From the NCBI RefSeq assembly GCF_002499975.2, contig NZ_CP052766.1:620001-684000 (forward strand): a stretch of 64,000 nucleotides of DNA, written 5' to 3'. Made by a program: the position numbers and the translations under genes. Source of the DNA: Alteromonas pelagimontana (GTDB lineage Bacteria > Pseudomonadota > Gammaproteobacteria > Enterobacterales > Alteromonadaceae). This document shows, piece after piece, positions 9,202-17,718 of this stretch (position 1 is its first letter; the number at the start of each line of letters is the position of its first letter). Under the pieces are notes generated by a model. That model was not told the origin of the DNA and did no database searches. It saw only the letters and a program-made list of their open reading frames with translations.

Positions 9202-10542
9202 CTAACGGAAGTCGCCTGCATCCAGTTCGTGTTTTTTCATTAATTTATGCATATCGGTGCGATTACGACCAGCGAGTTCCGCAGCACGAGTCACATTTCC
9301 GTCTGTCATTTTAAGCAGCTTGTATAAATATTTCTGTTCAAACGCGTCGCGAGCTTCGGTCAAAGTTGGCCAGCTTTGCTTAGTGGCAGAAAGGGCTTGT
9401 TCAACCAAATGCAGCGGAATGACCGGAGTTTGCGTTAGTGCCACGCATTGTTCCACCACGTTCACCAACTGGCGCACATTGCCCTGCCAATCCGTTTTTA
9501 CCATCAGCTGCATAGCATCATCAGAAAACTGGCTGACATTCACGCCGTGCCGCTGAGCACTCATTTGTAACAATGAGCGGGCCAGTAACGGAATATCTTC
9601 GCTTCGTTCTTTCAGAGAAGGCAGTTTTAGATTCACCACATTCAGTCGGTAATACAAATCTTCCCGGAATGTGCCCTCTTCCATCTCTTTGTGCAGATCT
9701 TTGTGAGTAGCAGAAATAATACGAACATCGATATCCACATGTTTGCTGCTTCCTACCGGCCGAATCTGCCGTTCCTGCAGCGCTCGCAGTAATTTCACCT
9801 GCAGCGTCATTGGCATGTCGCCAATTTCATCTAAAAACAGCGTGCCGCCGTCAGCTTCTCTGAATAGCCCTTGATTCGCCTGAACCGCACCGGTAAATGC
9901 GCCTTTAGCATGGCCAAAGAGTTCTGACTCCAGCAAATTTTCTGGCAGCGCGCCGCAGTTTATAGCCACAAAGGGTTGATCGTGGCGATTACTCGCCCGA
10001 TGAATGGCGTTGGCCAGCAACTCTTTACCTGTGCCGCTGGCGCCGCTTATCAACACACTGACTTCACGCTGTGCAATGCGGTAGGCCTGATCCAGCACAT
10101 TCAGCATGTCAGGAGAGCGGGTAATGATATCCTGACACCACTCACCCGGCTGCGCAGCCTGAGATTGACTTAACGCCTTTTTCAACAAACTTCGTAATTC
10201 TTCATGATCAACCGGCTTCGGCAGAAAGCCAAACACCCCGCGTTGCGTTGCTGCTACCGCATCCGCTATGGTGCCGTGAGCCGTCATCAGAATTACAGGG
10301 ATATCTTTACGGATTCCCATAATTTCTTCAAAAAGACTCAAACCATCAAGCCCAGGCATCCGCAAATCACTTAGCACCACATCAAAGTCGTCACTGCGAA
10401 TTTTACGTAACGCTGCCTGGCCATCTTCTACTGCTGTGACACGATAACCTTCGCCTTCAAGGCGAATCGTCAACAAACGCAATAAGCTTTTATCGTCATC
10501 TACCAACAAAAGTTGCGGGTGATTTCCTTTAATTTCGCTCAC
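9202..10542 (-). CDS. glrR: Sigma-54 dependent response regulator GlrR
   Basis: NtrC-type activator (446 residues; E. coli GlrR 444). The receiver domain has LLLVDDDKS, phosphoacceptor Asp in [13 protein letters not shown] and Lys in LPKPVDHEE. The AAA+ domain has Walker A GASGTGKE, the sigma-54 loop GAFTGA and Walker [15 protein letters not shown] Fis-type helix-turn-helix closes the protein ([20 protein letters not shown]). It starts with GTG overlapping the upstream gene (GTGA). In enterobacteria GlrR activates the GlmY small RNA; the targets here are unknown. Confidence 0.93.
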   Translation of the reverse strand: MSEIKGNHPQLLLVDDDKSLLRLLTIRLEGEGYRVTAVEDGQAALRKIRSDDFDVVLSDLRMPGLDGLSLFEEIMGIRKDIPVILMTAHGTIADAVAATQRGVFGFLPKPVDHEELRSLLKKALSQSQAAQPGEWCQDIITRSPDMLNVLDQAYRIAQREVSVLISGASGTGKELLANAIHRASNRHDQPFVAINCGALPENLLESELFGHAKGAFTGAVQANQGLFREADGGTLFLDEIGDMPMTLQVKLLRALQERQIRPVGSSKHVDIDVRIISATHKDLHKEMEEGTFREDLYYRLNVVNLKLPSLKERSEDIPLLARSLLQMSAQRHGVNVSQFSDDAMQLMVKTDWQGNVRQLVNVVEQCVALTQTPVIPLHLVEQALSATKQSWPTLTEARDAFEQKYLYKLLKMTDGNVTRAAELAGRNRTDMHKLMKKHELDAGDFR

Positions 10543-11126
10543 TGCTGACTACTCCTGTTCTTATCCATCAAAGTGGCTTCTACTTCTAATAATTCTTGCA
10601 TTTTTTTGCGTTGCGCTTCCAACTCGGCATGAAGCGCTTGCAACGATTGTGTCTGATCAGAATTCACGCGATTTAAAATCGTCATTGCCGATTCAAGCTC
10701 AAGCATCTCGTCGTTAGGTGAAATAACCAGAGTTTGCACAACCTGCTGCATCTGCGGTGTTAGCTTATCCTTTACCGAGGTTAACCAATGTTGTGCCCGA
10801 AGCCTATCCTGATAAGGCGTATCCACGGGCAAGGCAAGCACAATCTTCCTAATCATATCCGGTAAGCTACTACCTAGCGCAGAAATTGCTTTCTTACGTT
10901 CGGGCCAGCGAGTCGCTTCTGCGTGCACCCACAAACTAATCCAGTAATTCAGTTCACATTGATGATCAAATTTAGCCGTTTCTTTACTGACTAAACAAGG
11001 CATATCGTCTTCATCCAACACAGGGTTGTCCGACACGGCCGGCGTCTCGGGCAAACTGATTGTTTTATCTATCGCTGCACATCCTGTCATGAACAGAATT
11101 ATGGGCAATAACAAAACTTTATTCAT
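10539..11126 (-). CDS. qseG: QseG/YfhG-like outer-membrane lipoprotein
   Basis: A short lipoprotein signal (MNKVLLLPIILFMTGC, lipobox Cys 16) precedes a 180-residue helical domain. Similarity to E. coli QseG is inferred mainly from position: it lies between the sensor kinase and the sigma-54 regulator, overlaps both genes, and has the right size (195 residues). In E. coli QseG interacts with the kinase in the periplasm. The C-terminal third (SLQALHAELEAQRKKMQELL) looks like coiled coil. Confidence 0.75.
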   Translation of the reverse strand: MNKVLLLPIILFMTGCAAIDKTISLPETPAVSDNPVLDEDDMPCLVSKETAKFDHQCELNYWISLWVHAEATRWPERKKAISALGSSLPDMIRKIVLALPVDTPYQDRLRAQHWLTSVKDKLTPQMQQVVQTLVISPNDEMLELESAMTILNRVNSDQTQSLQALHAELEAQRKKMQELLEVEATLMDKNRSSQQ

Positions 11127-12522
11127 TAAAATTTTCCTTTTGCGGGATTGCTACTCTAAAACATACATCCGCATAGTCCACATCGACTACGGCGACATCA
11201 CCGTGCATCAATCTTGCACAGTCTGACACAATGGACAGGCCGAGGCCTGTACCGATGACGTTATCATTTCGGGGATCATCTCCACGGGTAAAAGGTTCGA
11301 ACAACTTTGCCACCTTCTCCTGCGGAATGCGTTTCCCTCGATTTGCTACATCCAATATGGTGTTTTTTCCTTTATTATAAATAGTCATATTGATTGGGCG
11401 CCCTACGGCACCATGGGCAACCGCATTAGATATCAGATTATCCAAAATTCTTCGGTATAATTCTTCATCCACATAGATGCTGGCTACCTTAATATCAACT
11501 GTGACTTCTCGTTCCTGTAAGGCAAGCGCGTAATCTCCAAGACAGTCTTTAACCATCTGATGCGGATTAACATCCGAAAAGGTCGGCTGAGCCTGTTGTA
11601 ACAAAAGATTATAATCCAGAAGCTTTTCAACAAGGGTATTTAATCGTTGGGTACTGGAAGAAAGTAAGGTCAAAACCTCAGCTTGCTGCGGATTTAGGTG
11701 GCCCACTACATTCTCCGAGAGCAAACTACATCCCTCTTTGATACTGGCTAAAGGTGTTTTCAATTCATGCGCCGCGTGACGTAACAACGCAGTGCGAATA
11801 TGTTCTAGCTGTTGCAACCGCTCTGCCAGCCAGTGTAAGTCTCGTTCTACGCCAATCAATTCTTTCGGTGCTTGCGTAGAAAGTGGGGGAAGCTCTCCCT
11901 GTTGCTGAGCAAGAATTCGAATAATTTGCTTCAGCTTTTTCACCGGATTTACGATTAGTTGCGATCCGAGTAAGATTAGCAATAATGAAACGCTTACCAG
12001 CATCGCAGTAGACCAGGCTTGCTTAGCCTGCATCGCGTTTAGATCGTCCTGTTGAATCGCCAATCGCTGCTGAATCGCCTTTTCCACATCACCGCGCATT
12101 GCGGAAACGCCAGAACCTAAAGACGCCAGATACGCGTTCAAGAGCAACTGATCCTGAATACTCCGAAAGTTTTTTAACTGCGCGATCTGTTTATCCAAAA
12201 GAGAACAAGTCTCGCTGCCTGCGATAGTACTACATAAATCCTCTTTTGCATCTACAAACTGTCTAAGCGCGCTGTCTGTAAGCTCAGCCACCGTGTCATT
12301 TTGGATAATAGCGTATTGACGTAACGTTCTCTCTAAATCAATTGCCGCACCGTCAAGTTGCTGCATTAATCCTACTACGTTTACCACATAACGTGTTTCT
12401 ACACTTGCCATCTGACCGACTTTTGCCAGATCGTTTTGACTTTGCCAGAGCAATGCGATGAGAGGAACTAAGGCCAGTACGAAACTGCCTACTGTTAATT
12501 GTCTTAAAGAACCGAGTTGCAC
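11119..12522 (-). CDS. glrK: Sensor histidine kinase GlrK (QseE)
   Basis: Membrane histidine kinase (467 residues) with two N-terminal helices (about 8-28 and 173-195) around a helical periplasmic domain. A HAMP-like linker follows, then the H-box HAAHELKTPLASIKEG, the N-box RILDNLISNAVAHG and the ATP lid VIGTGLGLSIVSDCARL. It is first in the glrK-qseG-glrR operon; starts GTG at 12520-12522. The periplasmic region contains two Cys close together (DLCSTIAGSETCSLL) that could form a disulfide. Confidence 0.9.
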   Translation of the reverse strand: MQLGSLRQLTVGSFVLALVPLIALLWQSQNDLAKVGQMASVETRYVVNVVGLMQQLDGAAIDLERTLRQYAIIQNDTVAELTDSALRQFVDAKEDLCSTIAGSETCSLLDKQIAQLKNFRSIQDQLLLNAYLASLGSGVSAMRGDVEKAIQQRLAIQQDDLNAMQAKQAWSTAMLVSVSLLLILLGSQLIVNPVKKLKQIIRILAQQQGELPPLSTQAPKELIGVERDLHWLAERLQQLEHIRTALLRHAAHELKTPLASIKEGCSLLSENVVGHLNPQQAEVLTLLSSSTQRLNTLVEKLLDYNLLLQQAQPTFSDVNPHQMVKDCLGDYALALQEREVTVDIKVASIYVDEELYRRILDNLISNAVAHGAVGRPINMTIYNKGKNTILDVANRGKRIPQEKVAKLFEPFTRGDDPRNDNVIGTGLGLSIVSDCARLMHGDVAVVDVDYADVCFRVAIPQKENFNE

Positions 12523-12576
12523 GAATGGATCACTGATAATTAAACGGTCGGTCAGGATGGCACACCCCTAAAACCC

Positions 12577-12606
12577 AGGCAAGACCAGAAAGCATGAATC
12601 TTGCCT
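12577..12606 (-). terminator. Hairpin between EF-hand gene and glrK, weak terminator candidate
   Basis: AGGCAAGA (12577-12584) and TCTTGCCT (12599-12606) are perfect complements with a 14-base loop. Read leftwards the stem is followed by GGGTTTTAGG, a poor T tract, so it may be only partly effective. Confidence 0.3.
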
Positions 12607-12624
12607 TCTTCACGCTAAACGCAA

Positions 12625-12888
12625 TCAGGATTCCGACGCCAGGGTTTTAACAAATTCACTTTTTGCCAACTCGTCAGCGCCCAATAAACCATCTTTGTTT
12701 TTGTCAATTTTGCTAAAGTTTCGCAGCAGTTCGGTATTGCTAACCGCTTCTTTCAGAGAAATTGAGCCATCCTGATCAACATCCAGTTTCTTCAACAGAC
12801 GGGATTGAGAGTCCGTATCCGCTATCGCTACGCCTTCAAATGCCACTGAGGTAAATAAAAGAAAAAAAGCTTTTCCAACACGTTTCAT
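12625..12888 (-). CDS. Small exported EF-hand calcium-binding protein
   Basis: From the ATG at 12886-12888, preceded by GGAG at good distance, the product is 87 residues. It has a signal peptide (MKRVGKAFFLLFTSVAFEG, then VAIA) and two canonical EF-hand loops: DVDQDGSISLKE and DKNKDGLLGADE. All calcium-coordinating positions are filled. It is most likely a periplasmic calcium-binding protein of unknown partner. Upstream in-frame starts (12898-12900 and 12964-12966) would spoil the signal peptide. It is probably monocistronic. Confidence 0.8.
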   Translation of the reverse strand: MKRVGKAFFLLFTSVAFEGVAIADTDSQSRLLKKLDVDQDGSISLKEAVSNTELLRNFSKIDKNKDGLLGADELAKSEFVKTLASES

Positions 12889-13402
12889 CACGGTCTCCAT
12901 GTATGCCGTAAAGTGATTAAGAAGACACCTCTGTATTCTTCTGTAGGGTTTTACAATTTCTGTCACCAGGAGCTATGGCCTGCCGAAGCCCTGACAGATA
13001 GAATGATCATCTACGACCGTCGTTTGCGTAAATGCAAGCAAATGCAATCATCGGGCCAAAATAAAATATCTTAATAATCAAAAGGAAGTAGAAAGAGGTA
13101 CTTTCCAATAGCGCATGAATGTCGCGGATAACAAACAACGATTACTTCCTGTTGCTGTAGTTAACCGATAGACGATTAAGCTGCTAAAGCCTGATGTTCT
13201 TTGCTGGCCGAATTTTCTAAACAACCCCTTCAGGCAGTGCTTGCAGGCTCTTTTCACTGTGATATCAACTGATCATGTAGATCCAGCCTCAGTCTTACAT
13301 AACATAAGGAAGCTGTAGTCGCTGCAAACTTAATATCAAGGCTCAGCAGGCACTCAATAGCGGTTCGTAAGTGTGCTACATATGAGAAGTAGAAACAGTT
13401 AT
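12889..13402. other. Gene-poor stretch between EF-hand gene and GGDEF-EAL gene
   Basis: About 510 bases without a supportable gene. AAATGCAA occurs twice in tandem near 13031-13046 and short A/T-rich runs are present. I see no RNA gene, terminator or convincing promoter. Confidence 0.5.
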
Positions 13403-15484
13403 TTAAATAGCAACTTGTTCAGTAAGCTCAAATTTTTCTGGTAAGGAGCCAATTTCTGACAGGGGAATAGGTTTGCTAAACAAGTATCCTTGAAGATGGT
13501 CACAGCCGTGTTCAAGCAGGTACTCCCACTGCTGATAATTTTCGATACCTTCAGCGCAAATCGTCAGCGACAACCGCTTCGCCAAATCAATAATCGTACC
13601 GGTAACCAATCTACTGCGTTCAGAGGATTCCAGCTCTCGAATAAACTGGCGATCAATTTTTAATGTATCGATGGTGATTTGCGTCAGGTAACTTAATGAA
13701 GAATAGCCAGTACCGAAATCATCCAACGCTATCGCGCAGCCCATATTACTTAAGCGGCGAAAAAATTTGTTGGCGAACGCAAAGTTTTCAAGATAGGCCG
13801 ATTCGGTGACCTCAAATTCAATACATTCAGGATTCACCTCATGCAGAATAAACGTATCGTGTATGAGGTCAAACAAGCCATTGTGGCGCAGATCATGACC
13901 TGACAAATTTATGGCGACGCGGAATTTATATTTTACCTGTTGCTGAATGAGCGGCATCTCCATACACACACGTTCAATAACCCAGCGGGTAATAGCCGAA
14001 ATCTTCCCACCTTGCTCCGCGATGGGAATAAATTCACTCGGCATAATTAGCCCAAATTCTGGATGTTGCCACCTAATTAAGGCTTCAAAACCCATAATTC
14101 TGCCGTCTATCGCTACCTTTGCCTGGTAATACAATACCATTTCATCGTTAATAATGGCTTGATCAATGCTGTTAGCGATAGACATCTTGCGTTTATGAGA
14201 CTCCACCATGTCGGGGGTAAAAATTGTGTATGTTCCCCTTCCCCGAGCTTTCGAGCGATACATGGCTAAATCGGCGTTACTCATTAGCTGACTCAATTCG
14301 AAATCTGCATCTGATGCTTTAGCGATGCCAAGACTTACGCCTACCGTCAGTGCCAGTCCACGAAACTGGAAAGGCTCTCCGAAGGCATTGATCACTCGGG
14401 TGGCAAGGTTAATTAACGCAGTTTCATTAACATCCCGATCCGGGATGATAATGAACTCATCTCCTCCTAGACGAGCGACCAGATCTCCTTCACGCAACAT
14501 TGAGGTTACTCTGTCTGCCACTTCAATTAAAATTAAATCGCCGGTTTCATGACCAAGAGAATCGTTAATGCCTTTGAAACCATCTAAGTCAAAAAACATT
14601 AACGCCAGGTCTTCCCCTACCCTTTTTGCGCGGGCCAGCTCCAGTCGTAAGTTGTCCATCACAAACTGACGATTAGGCAAACCGGTTAAGCTGTCGAAGT
14701 TTGCTAACCGTGTCATGGTTTGCTGTTGCTCAAATAGCGTATGATTCTGTTCCTGATTAATTGTCAGCTCGACTTCGATTATCTCCATTAGGCTATTAAT
14801 GTTTTCACCTAAACGAGATACCTCATTCTCACGCCGTGACAAGAACCGCAAAGAGTAATCTTTGGTTTCTCCTACCTGTTGCGTAAAGCGGGAAAGCGCA
14901 TCCAGCGGCTTCAGCAGCCGGCTTACCCAAAATAAACACACGCCAATAGTAAGAAGCAAACCGAACACCACAAAAGGGAAGGATTGCAACAATAAACTTT
15001 GGCGACTTTGCTCTACCCTACTTTGAATATTTTCAGCAACAACCAGATATCCTAAGGGAAAAGCTTGATCACCAATGCGTTCCAGGGCAATAACCTGGCG
15101 ATTGAGGCGATGGATACCGAGGGGATGGGACAACACCGTAGCGAGAAATTCTTCGGTAGGAGCGTCGTGGCTCAGTCCATATTTAGTGGTATGAGACGCC
15201 AGTAACTTTTTATCATCACTGTACACCTGAGCGTAAAGCATGTGTTGGTATGAGGAAAGGCGAGCCAATAGCTTCTCGACTTGCGCCACGTTTGCCGGTG
15301 TGGCTTCTAATAGCGGTATAAGGTCTTCACTTAAATTGCGAGACAGTGCAGATAAATCATCCCGCACTGACTTATAGTACAATTTTTCATGCTCATTAAT
15401 AGCTAACCATAAAACAATAACAGACGTAATAACGACTGCGCCCACTATCGTAGCCGCTAATGGGGTTCTGATCGATTTAAACAA
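13403..15484 (-). CDS. Membrane GGDEF-EAL protein (c-di-GMP turnover)
   Basis: 693-residue protein starting with TTG at 15482-15484 (AGGTAG upstream). It has an N-terminal helix (about 10-28), a periplasmic sensor domain, a second helix (about 165-188), a HAMP linker, a diguanylate cyclase domain with intact GGDEF (near 340), and a phosphodiesterase domain. That domain carries FEALIRW, INLSGHD, EFEVTES, ALDDFGTGYSSLSYL, LKIDRQF and QGYLFSKP. Both active sites look complete, so it could make or degrade c-di-GMP depending on the signal. It is probably a single-gene unit. Confidence 0.92.
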   Translation of the reverse strand: MFKSIRTPLAATIVGAVVITSVIVLWLAINEHEKLYYKSVRDDLSALSRNLSEDLIPLLEATPANVAQVEKLLARLSSYQHMLYAQVYSDDKKLLASHTTKYGLSHDAPTEEFLATVLSHPLGIHRLNRQVIALERIGDQAFPLGYLVVAENIQSRVEQSRQSLLLQSFPFVVFGLLLTIGVCLFWVSRLLKPLDALSRFTQQVGETKDYSLRFLSRRENEVSRLGENINSLMEIIEVELTINQEQNHTLFEQQQTMTRLANFDSLTGLPNRQFVMDNLRLELARAKRVGEDLALMFFDLDGFKGINDSLGHETGDLILIEVADRVTSMLREGDLVARLGGDEFIIIPDRDVNETALINLATRVINAFGEPFQFRGLALTVGVSLGIAKASDADFELSQLMSNADLAMYRSKARGRGTYTIFTPDMVESHKRKMSIANSIDQAIINDEMVLYYQAKVAIDGRIMGFEALIRWQHPEFGLIMPSEFIPIAEQGGKISAITRWVIERVCMEMPLIQQQVKYKFRVAINLSGHDLRHNGLFDLIHDTFILHEVNPECIEFEVTESAYLENFAFANKFFRRLSNMGCAIALDDFGTGYSSLSYLTQITIDTLKIDRQFIRELESSERSRLVTGTIIDLAKRLSLTICAEGIENYQQWEYLLEHGCDHLQGYLFSKPIPLSEIGSLPEKFELTEQVAI

Positions 15485-15547
15485 AATACTACTACCTGCC
15501 TTAACGTTTCAAAGCAAAAATTGTCTGCTCGACCAACCCCATTCTAT

Positions 15548-15988
15548 TTATTTTTCGTCAGTGACTGCGAGCTTGGTCTTAATGTACTGACTATGCGGGA
15601 TATACAGCAAATCTGCAATACGCCGAATAGTATGTTCTTCAATAGGAGCAATATCTTTGTCGGCGTAAGCGACTTCCCAGAGGCTTTTTAAAATAGCCTG
15701 TTTTTGATCATTATCGCACTGCTGATTGATCACTTGAGTAAATTGCACCATATCAACCGCTTCTTCGGCGCTTTCTCGTCCCTCGTCCATCAATGTGTGC
15801 AATGCCTGTTCATCTAATTTGAACTGCTTGGTTAACATTACCCGGTATGCCTTTAGCTCACGTTCATCTGATTCACGATCAGCGCGGATAATTTCGCTTA
15901 ACAATACCGCAGTTGCAAGTTCAACAGAACCATTGGTGTCTTTCTCTTCATGCTTATCACGAAACAAATCTAATACGGATTTTAGCAT
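15548..15988 (-). CDS. TerB-like (tellurite resistance/DjlA N-domain family) protein
   Basis: 146-residue soluble helical protein of the TerB superfamily. The conserved patches are ELATAVLLSEIIRADRESDE and LWEVAYADKDIAPIEEHTIR, with the pairs of acidic residues that bind metal in TerB-like folds. Its function here is unknown. GGAAG lies before the ATG at 15986-15988. It precedes the GGDEF-EAL gene by about 60 bases and may be co-transcribed. A second, divergent TerB-like gene is at 38858-39268. Confidence 0.8.
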   Translation of the reverse strand: MLKSVLDLFRDKHEEKDTNGSVELATAVLLSEIIRADRESDERELKAYRVMLTKQFKLDEQALHTLMDEGRESAEEAVDMVQFTQVINQQCDNDQKQAILKSLWEVAYADKDIAPIEEHTIRRIADLLYIPHSQYIKTKLAVTDEK

Positions 15989-16199
15989 TATCAGCTTCCT
16001 ATATTAAAATGACATTATTCATTTATTACGACCACGGCTACATTTAGTTTGTTACGCGCTTTATCTGGGATATTACCTCATCCAGCTTAGTAAGGCCGTA
16101 AAATTGCTCCTGATAGCTCTGCTGGAGCTTTCCTGCTCGAAAAATTGGGCTAAGAAATTTTCGCTTATTGTTTAAAAAGCGTTCGCAATCTCTCTGCCT

Positions 16200-16228
16200 T
16201 TGTAGACCGGTCATTTTTTTAATATGAT
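16200..16228 (+). promoter_or_regulatory. Predicted promoter of yciH
   Basis: TTGTAG (16200-16205), 17 bases, then TATGAT (16223-16228). Transcription would start near 16235, some 40 bases before the GTG start of yciH. Confidence 0.45.
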
Positions 16229-16276
16229 TCGCTTCTTTATACTACCGAATGGTATGTCTGAAAATGGGAGAAAGTT

Positions 16277-16600
16277 GTGGCGAACTCAAATCTGGTTTAT
16301 AGCACCGACGGTGGCAGGATAAAAGCTGACCATTCTGCGCCTTCGCGGTCATCATCAAAAGACGGAATTGTGCGTATTCACCGAGAAACAAAAGGGCGAA
16401 AAGGAAAAGGTGTTTCTGTCATTCACGGCCTGAACATGGAGCCCGGTACACTAAAAGTCCTGTGTACAGAACTCAAAAAGAAATGCGGCTGTGGCGGCGC
16501 GGTGAAAGACGGCACGATAGAGGTACAGACGGATGATCGGGAAAAACTTAAAAGCTTACTGCAAGACCAGGGCTTTACCGTTAAACTTGCAGGCGGCTAA
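16277..16600 (+). CDS. yciH: SUI1/eIF1-family translation factor YciH
   Basis: 107-residue bacterial SUI1-domain protein. It has IVRIHRETKGRKGKGVSVIH, LKVLCTELKKKCGCGGAVKD and a C-terminal TIEVQTDDREKLKSLLQDQG, all typical of YciH, which resembles eIF1 and can affect start-site selection. The start is GTG (16277-16279) with GGGAGAAAG before it; no ATG start fits the domain. Confidence 0.92.
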   Translation: MANSNLVYSTDGGRIKADHSAPSRSSSKDGIVRIHRETKGRKGKGVSVIHGLNMEPGTLKVLCTELKKKCGCGGAVKDGTIEVQTDDREKLKSLLQDQGFTVKLAGG

Positions 16601-16647
16601 CGCTGTTTTTAGCTACACTAATTCTCATAGATTCAACGAAGTACCGA

Positions 16648-17460
16648 ATGAGACCCGTTATGGAAAAGCTGCAAATCTCTGATCTGCACATCGTATTGGT
16701 TGAGCCGTCTGATACGCAGAGAAAAATTATTACTACTTTACTTTTAAAAGAAAAAGTAAAGGAAATAGATCCCGTCAGCACCCTGGCTGAGGCTAGAGCG
16801 GCTATTAAGTCCCACGGCGCAGATTTAATCGTTAGCGCCATGTATTTTGAAGATGGTACTGCACTGGAACTACTCAAATTTATTAAAGAATCAAAAGATT
16901 ACTGCACCATTCCTTTTATGCTGGTATCGAGTGAAAACCGGATTAGTAAGCTAGAAGAGTTCAAACAAGCCGGTGTCGCAGCTATTTTACCCAAGCCATT
17001 TGAGCCCCTTCATTTATCCCGCGCGCTAAACGCCAGTCTTGATCTCATTAATCATGACGAATTAGAGCTGGATTTGTTTGATGTGCAGGATGTTCGGGTG
17101 TTACTTGTAGACGATAGTCGCCTGGCCCGTAATCATATCAGGCGAGTTCTCGAAGGCATGGGCTTGCAGAAAATTCGTGAAGCCGAAAACGGAGCGATGG
17201 CGCTGACATTCATTAAAGAGGAAGAATTCGATCTGGTAGTTACCGATTACAACATGCCTGAAATGGATGGTCGGGAACTGTCAGAATTTATCCGATTTAA
17301 TCCAGAAACGACGCATATCCCCATTATTATGGTGACCTCAGAATCTGCTGATAGCGCTCATATGGCAAATATCCAACAAACCGGTGTCAATGCTCTGTGT
17401 GATAAGCCGTTTGAACCTAATGAAGTTCGTGCGATGCTGGCGGCATTGTTGAGCGAGTAA
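16648..17460 (+). CDS. Tandem pseudo-receiver/receiver protein
   Basis: 270 residues with two CheY-like domains and no output domain. The first (about 10-125) has lost key residues: the acidic pocket reads LVEPSD and the phosphoacceptor region reads LIVSAMYFEDG, although the Lys (LPKPFEP) is kept. The second (about 143-268) is canonical: LLVDDSRLARN, VVTDYNMPEMDG, MVTSES and CDKPFEP. It probably acts as a phosphorylated adaptor. The start could be the ATG at 16648 or the one at 16660. No kinase gene adjoins. Confidence 0.85.
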   Translation: MRPVMEKLQISDLHIVLVEPSDTQRKIITTLLLKEKVKEIDPVSTLAEARAAIKSHGADLIVSAMYFEDGTALELLKFIKESKDYCTIPFMLVSSENRISKLEEFKQAGVAAILPKPFEPLHLSRALNASLDLINHDELELDLFDVQDVRVLLVDDSRLARNHIRRVLEGMGLQKIREAENGAMALTFIKEEEFDLVVTDYNMPEMDGRELSEFIRFNPETTHIPIIMVTSESADSAHMANIQQTGVNALCDKPFEPNEVRAMLAALLSE

Positions 17461-17552
17461 CAGTATATAGGTAATCGAAGAATTGCTATCACAGATAGTA
17501 CGCATTTTAAAGAGAGCAGCAATATCTGTCCTAACAATCATGTAAAAAACGG

Positions 17553-17581
17553 TTGACACTTTTCGAGAGGACGAATAGAGT
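17553..17581 (+). promoter_or_regulatory. Predicted promoter of pheL-pheA
   Basis: A perfect -35 box TTGACA (17553-17558), 17 bases, then TAGAGT (17576-17581). The implied transcription start (about 17588) lies almost at the leader ATG, so either the leader is translated nearly leaderless or the true -10 is elsewhere. Confidence 0.45.
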
Positions 17582-17589
17582 CTGAACGT

Positions 17590-17649
17590 ATGAACACAAG
17601 CATATCTCACGTTTACGCATTCTTCTTTGGATTTACCACCTTCAATTGA
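17590..17649 (+). CDS. pheL: pheA leader peptide (attenuation)
   Basis: A 19-residue reading frame, MNTSISHVYAFFFGFTTFN, holds five Phe codons (three adjacent) and one Tyr. It ends just before a pair of overlapping RNA hairpins ahead of pheA. This is the classical architecture of Phe-dependent attenuation: stalling at Phe codons would leave GGGAGG (17650-17655) free to pair with CCTCCC (17674-17679) and prevent the terminator. A ribosome at the stop codon (17647-17649) would cover GGGAGG and allow termination. It occupies the same position as E. coli pheL, though the peptide sequence differs. Confidence 0.9.
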   Translation: MNTSISHVYAFFFGFTTFN

Positions 17650-17670
17650 GGGAGGATGCGTCGTGTATAA

Positions 17671-17699
17671 AAACCTCCCGAGCGGGAGGTTTTTTTTTG
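17671..17699 (+). terminator. pheA attenuator terminator
   Basis: AAACCTCCCG (17671-17680) pairs with CGGGAGGTTT (17683-17692), followed by a T run to 17698. The left arm is also complementary to GGGAGG at 17650-17655, giving the alternative antiterminator. Confidence 0.9.
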
Positions 17700-17718
17700 C
17701 CATCACTGAGTAGGAATT

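Noticed and set aside
12558..12563. TGGCAC resembling the -24 element of a sigma-54 promoter near glrK
   Set aside because: No GC/TTGC element follows at the needed spacing, and the orientation is away from glrK.
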